Below, piece after piece: positions 1 to 5,129 of a stretch of DNA of 5,870 bases (positions are counted from its first letter, which is position 1; each line of letters starts with the position of its first letter). Source of the DNA: an uncultured Alistipes sp. (GTDB taxonomy: Bacteria > Bacteroidota > Bacteroidia > Bacteroidales > Rikenellaceae). The notes beneath the pieces were generated by a model. That model had not been told where the DNA came from and did not search any database. It was given only the letters and a program-made list of their open reading frames with translations. The stretch covers positions 1-5,870 of the forward strand of contig CAKVKI010000167.1 in NCBI GenBank assembly GCA_934754975.1, given 5' to 3'. The translations under genes were made by a program, and so were the position numbers.

Positions 1-113
1 TCCGCGCGCTGCGCCGCAACAACGGCCGTCGCCGCGAAGCCGCCGCCGAACTGTTCATGTCCGAGCGTACGCTCTACCGCAAGATCAGGGAGCTGGGCAT
101 CGAGGAGAATTAA
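1..113 (+). CDS. Sigma-54-dependent response regulator, NtrC family (C-terminal fragment)
   Basis: Only the last 36 complete codons are in the window, read from base 3 and ending in TAA at 111-113. They encode a Fis-type helix-turn-helix: a first helix with the NNGRRREAA pattern, then SERTLYRKIRELGI as turn and recognition helix, finishing in EEN. This is the usual C-terminal DNA-binding end of NtrC-type enhancer-binding proteins, which use an AAA+ domain to activate sigma-54 RNA polymerase. The receiver and AAA+ domains would lie upstream of base 1 and cannot be checked, so the protein could also lack a receiver domain. The next gene starts 28 bp later on the same strand with no terminator between them, so co-transcription is likely. 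From memory, this regulator is often found next to lptE and secG in Bacteroidota. Confidence 0.85.
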   Translation, partial: RALRRNNGRRREAAAELFMSERTLYRKIRELGIEEN

Positions 114-141
114 AATTTAAGAATTAAAAATTTGGAATTAT

Positions 142-666
142 TTGAAAAAGCATTTTTCATATTTCGTGTCCTGCTTTGCGCTGCTGGTCGTTCTTGCGGC
201 GGGCAGTTGCGGCGTGGCCATCAAATATTCGCTTTCGGGGGCTTCGATTCCGCCCGACGCCAAGACTTTCAGCGTGGCCTACTTCCCCAATAACGCCACG
301 ATGGTCGCGCCGATCCTGAGTTCGACGCTCACCGATGCGCTGGTCGATATGTTCACCCGGCGCACCCGCCTGATGCAGGTCGAGGAGGGCGGCGACTTCG
401 CGTTCGAGGGCGAGATCACCAATTACATGTCGGCGACTTCGTCGGTTTCGACCGACGACTATGCGGTACTCAACCGCCTGTCGATCACCGTCAAGGTGCG
501 GTTTACGAACGCACTCGACGAGAAGGCTACCTGGAATAAGACTTTCACGGCTTTCGAGGATTACGAATCTTCGCGGCTGCTCTCCGAGGTCGAGGGCGAA
601 CTGATCCCCCAGATCGTCGATAAACTGGTTACGGATATTTTCCAGGCTTCGGCCTCGAACTGGTAA
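142..666 (+). CDS. lptE: LptE-family LPS-assembly lipoprotein
   Basis: A protein of 174 residues with an N-terminal signal peptide (KKH, then a hydrophobic stretch at about 7-20) and a lipobox-like AGSC that puts the lipidated cysteine at residue 23. The segment after it (about 28-52, YSLSGASIPPDAKTFSV and then YFPN) resembles the Bacteroidota LptE family. The rest is a mixed alpha/beta domain with no catalytic motif, as expected. LptE is an outer-membrane lipoprotein that plugs the LptD barrel and helps place LPS in the outer leaflet. The start is TTG at 142. The first in-frame ATG is codon 54, which would remove the signal peptide, and the upstream in-frame stop at 118-120 leaves no ATG or GTG. 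No clear Shine-Dalgarno is visible, and the leader is very AT-rich. Assignment is by recalled family pattern. The lipobox has Ala at -3 rather than Leu, which is slightly weak. Confidence 0.8.
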   Translation: MKKHFSYFVSCFALLVVLAAGSCGVAIKYSLSGASIPPDAKTFSVAYFPNNATMVAPILSSTLTDALVDMFTRRTRLMQVEEGGDFAFEGEITNYMSATSSVSTDDYAVLNRLSITVKVRFTNALDEKATWNKTFTAFEDYESSRLLSEVEGELIPQIVDKLVTDIFQASASNW

Positions 667-679
667 ACCGCCGCGCAGC

Positions 680-1168
680 ATGGCAGATTTCAGGCAATAT
701 ATCGCATCGCCCGCCGCTGCGGAACTCCCTTCCGCCGATGAACTGGACGCTGTTGCGGCGCGTTACGAATGGTTCGCTCCGGCCCGTATCGCGCGGGCGG
801 TCGTGACCGGAATACCCGATCCCCGGCTGGAGGTCACGGCCCCGTGGCGTGCGCAGAGTTCACTGCTGTGCATGCCGGTCGACGCAGACGCCGTCCGGCG
901 GCTTTCGTCGGACGACATCATCGACCGTTTTCTGCAGGAAGACGACCTGCGGATCGTCGCGGCCGACGGCGAACCCGAAGAGGAGGTCCTCACGGCCGCC
1001 GAACTGGACGACGACGACGAGATCGTGAGCGAGGAGCTGGCCGAAATCTATCTGGCGCAGGGGCTTCGCGACCGGGCAATCGCGATTTATAGTAAATTAA
1101 GTTTGCTAAATCCCGAAAAAAGTGTTTACTTTGCCGAGCTAATTGGCAAATTGGAAAACAATAATTAA
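680..1168 (+). CDS. Small acidic protein with one C-terminal TPR unit
   Basis: A protein of 162 residues with no signal peptide or membrane segment, so probably cytoplasmic. The N-terminal half (1-95) has no motif I recognise. A strongly acidic linker follows (about 97-118, including DDDDE). The C-terminal part (about 117-150) reads as one tetratricopeptide unit: SEELAEIYLAQGLRDRAIAIY, then SKLSLLNPEKS and a capping helix. One TPR unit suggests a protein-protein contact, not an enzyme. ATG at 680 lies 13 bp after the lptE stop, and the stop is 11 bp before secG, so it sits inside an operon for outer-membrane LPS assembly and Sec export. Short TPR proteins occupy this slot in other Bacteroidota as I recall it. 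A role in envelope biogenesis is only inferred from position. The last 30 codons are more AT-rich than the rest. Confidence 0.85.
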   Translation: MADFRQYIASPAAAELPSADELDAVAARYEWFAPARIARAVVTGIPDPRLEVTAPWRAQSSLLCMPVDADAVRRLSSDDIIDRFLQEDDLRIVAADGEPEEEVLTAAELDDDDEIVSEELAEIYLAQGLRDRAIAIYSKLSLLNPEKSVYFAELIGKLENNN

Positions 1169-1179
1169 AATTCAACGAT

Positions 1180-1551
1180 ATGTTATACACGATTTGCATT
1201 GCCCTGATACTCATCGCGAGCGTACTGATCATCCTTGCGGTATTGGTGCAGAATCCCAAGAGCGGCATGGCCGCCAATTTCGGCGCGTCGAACCAGGTGA
1301 TGGGCGTGCGCGAGACTTCGGACTTTCTGGAGAAATTTACCTGGACGATGGCCATCGCTATCGTTGTGCTGAGCCTGGTCGCTACGCTGGCTATGGACAG
1401 GGGCCTTGTCGCCGAGAGCAACAGCGAGATTTCGAAGGACGTTAAGGCGCTTCAGGAGCGTGTTATCGAGTCGGAAACTCCCGCTACGATGCCGCAGGCT
1501 GAGATTCCCGCTGCCGAAGCTCCCGCCGAGCAGTCCCAGCCGGCCGAATAA
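1180..1551 (+). CDS. secG: Preprotein translocase subunit SecG
   Basis: A protein of 123 residues with the SecG layout. The first transmembrane helix is at about 3-23, followed by the signature VLVQNPKSGMAANFG (about 21-35) in the cytoplasmic loop, then SNQVMGVRETSDFLEKFTW leading into a second transmembrane helix (about 54-71). SecG is the small inner-membrane subunit of SecYEG that assists SecA-driven export. The protein is longer than the E. coli type because of a C-terminal tail (about 85-123) rich in Ala, Pro and Glu with no predicted fold. Such tails are common in Bacteroidota SecG. ATG at 1180 is the natural start because the first helix begins immediately. It is the last gene of the lptE-TPR-secG run, and a strong terminator follows 73 bp downstream. 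Confidence 0.93.
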   Translation: MLYTICIALILIASVLIILAVLVQNPKSGMAANFGASNQVMGVRETSDFLEKFTWTMAIAIVVLSLVATLAMDRGLVAESNSEISKDVKALQERVIESETPATMPQAEIPAAEAPAEQSQPAE

Positions 1552-1576
1552 GGGGCGGGGATTCTCCGGGCAGCCC

Positions 1577-1598
1577 CGGCCGGTCGGAAGTCCGGCCG
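1577..1598. repeat. GC-rich inverted repeat upstream of the secG terminator
   Basis: CGGCCGG (1577-1583) pairs perfectly with CCGGCCG (1592-1598) around an 8-base loop. It lies between the secG stop and the intrinsic terminator and has no T-run of its own, so it is more likely a 3' UTR stabilising stem than a terminator. Each arm is itself nearly palindromic. Confidence 0.4.
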
Positions 1599-1624
1599 AT
1601 GCAGGTGCAGCCGGATATTTTAAT

Positions 1625-1659
1625 AAAGCCGTGGTTTTCCACGGCTTTTCGTTTTTTTT
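1625..1659 (+). terminator. Intrinsic terminator of the lptE-TPR-secG operon
   Basis: A perfect 10-bp stem, AAAGCCGTGG (1625-1634) with CCACGGCTTT (1639-1648), encloses a TTTT loop. It is followed after three bases by eight T residues (1652-1659). This is a textbook rho-independent terminator on the + strand, and it separates secG from the AT-rich gene that follows. Confidence 0.93.
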
Positions 1660-1732
1660 CGTATTCGGTCGTATGTATTGCGCCGGAATATTATTAGGAG
1701 CAGGGCAATCGCTTGTGCCGAATCAACCAGTT

Positions 1733-2311
1733 ATGATGACAACAGAAAACAGAATAAAGTATTTCGAAAACCGGGAAGAGTGGCGGAAATGGCTGACTGA
1801 CAACTTCGATACCGCCCATGAGATTTGGTTTGTGTTTCCTCATAAATCGTCAGGTAAAAAAAGTATTTTATACAACGATGCAGTTGAAGAGGCCCTTTGT
1901 TTCGATTGGATCGACAGCACGATAAAACCGCTCGACGCAGCGCATAAAATTCAGCGCTTCACCCCCAGAAACCCCAAAAGCCCTTACTCGCAAGCTAATA
2001 AGGAAAGACTTAAATGGCTCCTGGAAAATGGAATGATACACCCGAAATTTGAGGATAAAATACAAAATGTTCTGTCTGAACCTTTTGTTTTTCCAAATGA
2101 TATAATCGACAGACTGAAAGAAGATAAGACGGTCTGGAAAAACTATCGCTGTTTTTCGGAAACCTATAAACGCATCCGAATTGCATACATTGAAGCGGCG
2201 CGGGCGCGTCCTGAAGAGTTTGAGAAGCGGTTGAACCACTTCCTATGCAAAACGAAAGAAAATAAAACGATACGGGGATTCGGCGGAATCGAAAAATACT
2301 ATTCAAAATAA
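1733..2311 (+). CDS. YdeI/OmpD-associated (OmdA) family protein
   Basis: A protein of 192 residues. The N-terminal half matches the family pattern I recall: NREEWRKWL, HEIWFVF (29-35), YNDAVEEALCFDWIDS (47-62), then RFTPRNPKSPYSQAN (75-89) and ERLKWLLENG. The C-terminal part (about 128-180) has the LKEDKTVWKNY...YKRIRIAYIEAARA block typical of the OmdA-like helical region. The biochemical role of the family is poorly defined, and a link to cationic-peptide resistance or OmpD is by name only. No signal peptide is present, so it is probably cytoplasmic. ATG 1733 was chosen (1736 is an equal alternative) because family similarity begins within a few residues. In-frame ATG 1673 and GTG 1715 exist; 1673 lies only 14 bp after the terminator T-run. 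An AGGAG at 1696-1700 would suit neither 1733 nor 1736. The gene is distinctly AT-rich: 2041-2100 has 19 G/C in 60, against 35 in 60 at 3781-3840 in cdaA. This suggests acquisition from elsewhere. No clear promoter was found. Confidence 0.85.
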   Translation: MMTTENRIKYFENREEWRKWLTDNFDTAHEIWFVFPHKSSGKKSILYNDAVEEALCFDWIDSTIKPLDAAHKIQRFTPRNPKSPYSQANKERLKWLLENGMIHPKFEDKIQNVLSEPFVFPNDIIDRLKEDKTVWKNYRCFSETYKRIRIAYIEAARARPEEFEKRLNHFLCKTKENKTIRGFGGIEKYYSK

Positions 2312-2331
2312 AATCCCGGTACATTACCGGG
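2305..2331 (-). terminator. Terminator for the GNAT gene (- strand), overlapping the end of the convergent gene
   Basis: The stem CCCGGTA (2315-2321) pairs perfectly with TACCGGG (2325-2331) across a 3-base loop. Read on the - strand it is followed by ATTTTATTTT (complement of 2305-2314), an acceptable U-rich tail. On the + strand no T-run follows, so its use there is less certain. A second hairpin, GCGGG/CCCGC (2331-2335 with 2339-2343), abuts it. Confidence 0.65.
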
Positions 2332-2383
2332 CGGGTTGCCCGCTATTGGTAATTGCCCGATGCGCCCCGCCTTGGGTCCTGTG

Positions 2384-2914
2384 CTATTTTTCCGTTCCGG
2401 TCAGATACAGTACGTGCCGCCGCAGGGGATGGCCTTCGGGCAGGGCGGGGTGGTCGAATTCGCACAGAAGCTCCATGCCGAGTTTCTGCATGACCCGCTG
2501 CGAACGCAGGTTGGTGACGGTCGTGAAGGCCACCAGCTCTTCGATGCCCAGCTTTGCGGCGAGCGTTATGCAGGCCTGCGCCGCTTCCGTCGCATAGCCC
2601 TGCCCCCAGAATTCGGCCCGCAGGCGCCAGCCGATTTCGATTTTGTCCTGCATGCCCGTAAACGTTACGCGGTGCAGTCCCGTGTATCCGAGCAGTTCGC
2701 CGTCCTCACGCCGCTCGACGGCGTACAGGCCGAATCCTTCGGTGGAAAACTCTTCGCGTATGCGTTCCATAAATTCCGCCGACTGTTCCGGCGTCAGCGG
2801 TGCCGGAAAATACTCCATGACGCGCGGATCGGCGTTCATGTCCGTGAATGTCCTGAGGTCTTCTTCCCGCCATGCGCGCAGCACGAGACGGGGTGTAGGT
2901 GCTGGAAAAATCAT
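2384..2914 (-). CDS. RimJ/RimL-type GNAT N-acetyltransferase
   Basis: A protein of 176 residues with the full length and order of a small GNAT enzyme. It opens with TPRLVLRAWREEDL (7-20), the usual first strand and helix of the RimJ/RimL group. A central strand reads ELLGYTGLH (73-81), then IEIGWRLR (92-99). The acetyl-CoA loop reads WGQGYATEA (103-111, a Q-x-x-[AG]-type pyrophosphate loop). The C-terminal TNLRSQRVMQKLGM (134-147) carries the Asn and Ser commonly near the cofactor. Members acetylate amino groups of ribosomal protein N-termini, antibiotics or small metabolites. The substrate cannot be read from sequence. ATG at 2914 fits the family start. It stands alone on the - strand, convergent with the YdeI-family gene, with a hairpin terminator downstream. 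No TAnnTTTG element is visible upstream. Confidence 0.92.
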   Translation of the reverse strand: MIFPAPTPRLVLRAWREEDLRTFTDMNADPRVMEYFPAPLTPEQSAEFMERIREEFSTEGFGLYAVERREDGELLGYTGLHRVTFTGMQDKIEIGWRLRAEFWGQGYATEAAQACITLAAKLGIEELVAFTTVTNLRSQRVMQKLGMELLCEFDHPALPEGHPLRRHVLYLTGTEK

Positions 2915-3307
2915 CTCGCAGTTTTTTTGGATTGATAGATATGGATACCTTATTCCGAATACCGTTCGGATTTCAGGCTTTGCATCGCAGCCGGCTTCGC
3001 CGCAGTGTAATTCGCTGAATCGGCTCTTTCCGCCTGCAGTTGTCTGCCGGGCCGTCTTTTCGCCGGGACCGGCCGCGGACGTTTCGTCCGCCTCGCTTTA
3101 ATTCGGGCAGGACCCCAGTCCTGCCGCTTTTCCTGTTCTGCCGGTAATCGTCTGCCCGTTACCTCTTTTTATGGTCGCTGTCTGGGGACTTCCCGGTGCA
3201 ACCGATTAGTCCGGCTGCTTTTTCTGCGTTCGGCGGAAGCTGCCTGCCCGGGTTCCTGCTCTTCCGCGTCCCGGAGGGCTGCGGTCTGGTTCAATTTCCT
3301 GCGGCCC
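2915..3307. other. Intergenic gap of about 390 bp with several hairpins
   Basis: No convincing gene is present between cdaA and the acetyltransferase gene. Three perfect stems are visible: TCCGAA/TTCGGA (2954-2959 with 2965-2970), GCGGACG/CGTCCGC (3075-3081 with 3085-3091, 3-base loop) and GGCAGGAC/GTCCTGCC (3106-3113 with 3118-3125, 4-base loop). None has a good T-run on either strand, so I do not call them terminators. The only open frame of note is a 41-codon TTG-started frame on the - strand (3294 down to 3169), preceded by AGGAAA and starting 13 bp past the cdaA stop. It resembles nothing I know. The part at 3200-3307 has the same GC-rich, hairpin-prone texture as 4200-4390. Confidence 0.6.
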
Positions 3308-4108
3308 TTACTCGGCCACCTCTTTTTTCGAACGTTTGCGGGTGTTGATCGTCAGATAGCGTTGCAGCGTCTGCTGCAGCCGTACCGGGTCGATGTCACG
3401 GCGCAGTTCGCCGCCCTGGGCGATCGAAATGCCGCCCGTCTCCTCGGAAACGACGATGATGATGGCGTCCGAAATCTCGCTCATGCCGATCGCGGCGCGG
3501 TGGCGCGTGCCGTATGATTTGGGCACGTCGCTCTGCGTTACGGGCAGGATGCACTTCGCGGCCACGATGCGGTCGCCTTCGATGATTGCGGCGCCGTCGT
3601 GCAGCGGGGCGTTCTTGAAGAAGATATTGCGGATCAGCGGCGTCGATACCTTGGCGTCGAGCGCGATGCCGCCCTCGGCGATCAGCCGCAGGTCGCTCTG
3701 CTGCCCGATGACGATCAGCGCTCCGGTTTTCGTCTCCGACATCTCGCGGCAGGCCGTGACGATCGGTACGACGTTGGTCTGCACCGAGTCGTCGCCCGTC
3801 GAGAAGATGCGGGTGATGAAGTTGAAATGCTTCTGGCGCATGCCGATCATCTGCAGGAACCGCCGCAGTTCGGGCTGGAAGACGATAATCAGCGCAATGG
3901 CTCCGACCGATATCAACTGCCCCAGGATGGTCGAGAGCAGTTCCATGTTGAGCGTTCGCACGACGACCCACAGCAGGTAGATGGCGATGATGCCCGAGAG
4001 GATATAGGGCGCATTGGTGCCTTTGGTCATGCGGTAGATCCAATACATGATCACGGCGACCAGAATGATGTCTATGAAATCGACGAATGTGAACGGAACG
4101 AAACCCAT
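3308..4108 (-). CDS. cdaA: Membrane diadenylate cyclase CdaA (DacA), c-di-AMP synthase
   Basis: A protein of 266 residues from ATG 4108. Three transmembrane helices (about 9-27, 34-51 and 58-78) precede the DAC catalytic domain (about 100-250). Both hallmark motifs are intact: LHDGAAII with DGA at 171-173, and GTRHRAAIG with RHR at 202-204. The flanking ISDAIIIVVSEETGGIS (212-228) also fits the family. The enzyme condenses two ATP into cyclic di-AMP at the inner membrane; c-di-AMP controls potassium and osmotic balance and wall homeostasis in other bacteria. The frame stays open to an ATG at 4180, but that lies upstream of the -7 promoter element at 4137-4144, and family members start at a sequence like MGFVPFTF, so 4108 is preferred. 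No cdaR/ybbR or glmM gene is beside it, unlike in Firmicutes. The C-terminus is lysine-rich (RKRSKKE). Confidence 0.96.
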   Translation of the reverse strand: MGFVPFTFVDFIDIILVAVIMYWIYRMTKGTNAPYILSGIIAIYLLWVVVRTLNMELLSTILGQLISVGAIALIIVFQPELRRFLQMIGMRQKHFNFITRIFSTGDDSVQTNVVPIVTACREMSETKTGALIVIGQQSDLRLIAEGGIALDAKVSTPLIRNIFFKNAPLHDGAAIIEGDRIVAAKCILPVTQSDVPKSYGTRHRAAIGMSEISDAIIIVVSEETGGISIAQGGELRRDIDPVRLQQTLQRYLTINTRKRSKKEVAE

Positions 4109-4136
4109 TGCGTGTGCGTTGCTTTTAGTTTGCCTG

Positions 4137-4144
4137 CAAATGTA
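4137..4144 (-). promoter_or_regulatory. Bacteroidota -7 element for cdaA
   Basis: Read on the - strand the sequence is TACATTTGC, an exact match to the TAnnTTTG -7 element of the Bacteroidota primary sigma factor. It would start the transcript near 4130, giving a leader of about 20 bases before ATG 4108. A TTTG -33 element at 19-21 bp upstream is not present, so the call rests on the -7 element and its position. Confidence 0.65.
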
Positions 4145-4233
4145 TAAAAAAATACGGACTTTTCCTCGGCCCGGTCTCAATAAGTCGTACGGATGTGCCG
4201 CCGGCCTGCCGATCGCTGCAGATACGCGGAGCG

Positions 4234-4290
4234 GCCTGCGCCCTCCGGGCGGTCTGCGGTCCCTCCTTCCTGCGGGCGTCCCGCAATAAA
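4234..4290. repeat. Degenerate 57-bp direct repeat, copy 1
   Basis: Aligned without gaps to 4339-4395, 40 of 57 positions match by hand count. Shared blocks include CGGGCG, TCTGCG, CCTTC/TTCCT and CGGGCG..CCGCAA near the end. Differences show no preference for third codon positions in any frame, so this looks like a non-coding degenerate repeat and not a conserved peptide. It also contains short self-complementary parts (CGCCC-type with GGGCG). Confidence 0.55.
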
Positions 4291-4338
4291 ATGTTCTTGC
4301 GGTTTGGGGGCTGCCGCTTCGCAGCCGGTACTCGGCAG

Positions 4339-4395
4339 GCCGCTATTCTTCGGGCGTTCTGCGACTTCTTTTTCCTTCGGGCGCCCCGCAAAAAA
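4339..4395. repeat. Degenerate 57-bp direct repeat, copy 2
   Basis: This is the partner of 4234-4290, 105 bp further along. It runs into the A-run that forms the T-tail of the - strand terminator of the OmpH-like gene. The spacer between copies holds another stem, GGCTGC/GCAGCC (4309-4314 with 4321-4326). Confidence 0.55.
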
Positions 4396-4420
4396 AAGCC
4401 GTCCCGCAATGGGACGGCTT
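4390..4420 (-). terminator. Intrinsic terminator of the OmpH-like gene
   Basis: A perfect 10-bp stem, AAGCCGTCCC (4396-4405) with GGGACGGCTT (4411-4420), has a 5-base loop. On the - strand it ends in eight or more T residues (complement of 4390-4397). It lies 26 bp past the stop of the OmpH-like gene and insulates it from cdaA. Confidence 0.93.
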
Positions 4421-4446
4421 GTATTCATGCAGCGGAATCGGACTCC

Positions 4447-5031
4447 TTATTTTTTCTCGGTTTTCTTGTCGGCTGCGTACAGCTCGTTGACCTTTGCCAG
4501 TACGGCGGGGGTGATGTTGAGCGTCGAATCCGCGTCGATAAGGGCCGTCGAGTTGATGATTATCTTGTATTTTTTATCGGCGTTGATATCCTGCACAGCA
4601 CGGTGCAGCAGGTCCTGCGCCCGGTTTGTAAAGACATAATTCTCTTCGTCGAGCGCCTGCGCCTCTTTCTGCGCCGAGGACTGGTAGGAGGCGACACGCT
4701 TTTCGATGCTCTGCTGCTGGGCCTGCGCGTCGTTGGTCGTAATCAGCCCCTTCTGGTACTTTTCCTGTAACTGGGCGGCTTCGGACTGAAGGTTCTGCTC
4801 CTTCTGCGCCCAGCTCTTCTGCGCCTTCTGGGTCTTTTCCTGCAGGGCCTTGCCTTCGTTCAGGAAGAGATCGCACTGCGCCAGCACGGCTTCCACCTGT
4901 ACATATGCGATGTCGCTCGAGCCGATTTCGCGGGTCACCTCTTCTCCGGCGGCCGCCGTTTCAGTGGTTTTCGTGCCGCAGGCCGTCATGGCGCAAGCCG
5001 CAACAAGCGCCGTAAAAAGCATTTTTTTCAT
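4447..5031 (-). CDS. OmpH/Skp-family lipoprotein, periplasmic chaperone-like
   Basis: A protein of 194 residues. The signal peptide MKKMLFTALVAACAMTACG has a lipobox MTAC that places the lipidated Cys at 18; VAAC with Cys 13 is an alternative but would leave a very short signal. A Ser/Thr/Ala/Glu-rich linker follows, then IAYVQVEAVL (41-50), the first strand typical of the OmpH family. A long Lys/Gln/Glu-rich coiled coil (about 58-150) comes next, and a C-terminal strand KYKIIINSTALIDADSTLNIT (154-174) closes the body domain. Skp/OmpH proteins hold unfolded outer-membrane proteins in the periplasm as trimers with coiled-coil tentacles. Here lipidation would tether the protein to a membrane, as I recall for many Bacteroidota OmpH proteins. 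Chaperone activity is inferred from the fold. The gene is divergent from ruvA, with its own promoter and terminator, so it is likely monocistronic. Confidence 0.88.
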   Translation of the reverse strand: MKKMLFTALVAACAMTACGTKTTETAAAGEEVTREIGSSDIAYVQVEAVLAQCDLFLNEGKALQEKTQKAQKSWAQKEQNLQSEAAQLQEKYQKGLITTNDAQAQQQSIEKRVASYQSSAQKEAQALDEENYVFTNRAQDLLHRAVQDINADKKYKIIINSTALIDADSTLNITPAVLAKVNELYAADKKTEKK

Positions 5032-5075
5032 GTCGTTTTTTATCGGGTTTAGTTAAATATTCCGCTTTTGAACCA

Positions 5076-5083
5076 CAAAGGTA
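5076..5083 (-). promoter_or_regulatory. Bacteroidota -7 element for the OmpH-like gene
   Basis: On the - strand this reads TACCTTTG, an exact TAnnTTTG match. It would start transcription near 5069, leaving a leader of roughly 37 bases before ATG 5031. A nine-A/T run sits just upstream. No TTTG -33 element is present at standard spacing. Confidence 0.65.
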
Positions 5084-5095
5084 AAAAAAAATCTT

Positions 5096-5103
5096 TATTT
5101 TTG
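5096..5103 (+). promoter_or_regulatory. Bacteroidota -7 element for ruvA
   Basis: TATTTTTG, followed by C, is an exact TAnnTTTG match. It would start transcription near 5110, about 20 bases before the ruvA ATG. The nearest upstream TTTG (5067-5070) is 25 bp away, longer than the usual 19-21, so the -33 contact is weak or absent. Confidence 0.6.
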
Positions 5104-5129
5104 CCCCACGCCTTATAAATTTTGATCCC

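Noticed and set aside
157..681. 174-codon - strand frame opposite lptE
   Set aside because: It is an antisense shadow; the lptE frame has a signal peptide, lipobox and family pattern.
1406..1732. Upstream extension of the YdeI-family frame back to 1406
   Set aside because: It overlaps secG out of frame and crosses a strong terminator; family similarity starts only at about 1733.
2336..3101. Two + strand open frames (2336-2935 and 2643-3101)
   Set aside because: They are antisense shadows of the GNAT gene; the translations have no recognisable domain and arise from its GC-rich third positions.
3075..3125. Two perfect hairpins considered as terminators for cdaA
   Set aside because: Neither has a T-run on the - strand, and they lie about 180-230 bp past the stop; kept only as part of the intergenic description.
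3393..4147. Several long + and - strand frames inside cdaA
   Set aside because: The clear CdaA frame with intact DGA and RHR motifs explains this DNA; the others are shadows.
4109..4180. Longer cdaA start at ATG 4180
   Set aside because: It lies upstream of an exact -7 element (4144-4137), and the added residues are unlike CdaA N-termini.
4200..4400. CRISPR array or tandem repeat array
   Set aside because: There are only two copies at about 70% identity with no regular unit and spacer structure.
4125..4428. Arg/Pro-rich open frames on the - strand with an apparent internal peptide repeat
   Set aside because: The peptide repeat only reflects the degenerate 57-bp DNA repeat; it overlaps the terminator and cdaA promoter, and the changes are not biased to silent positions.
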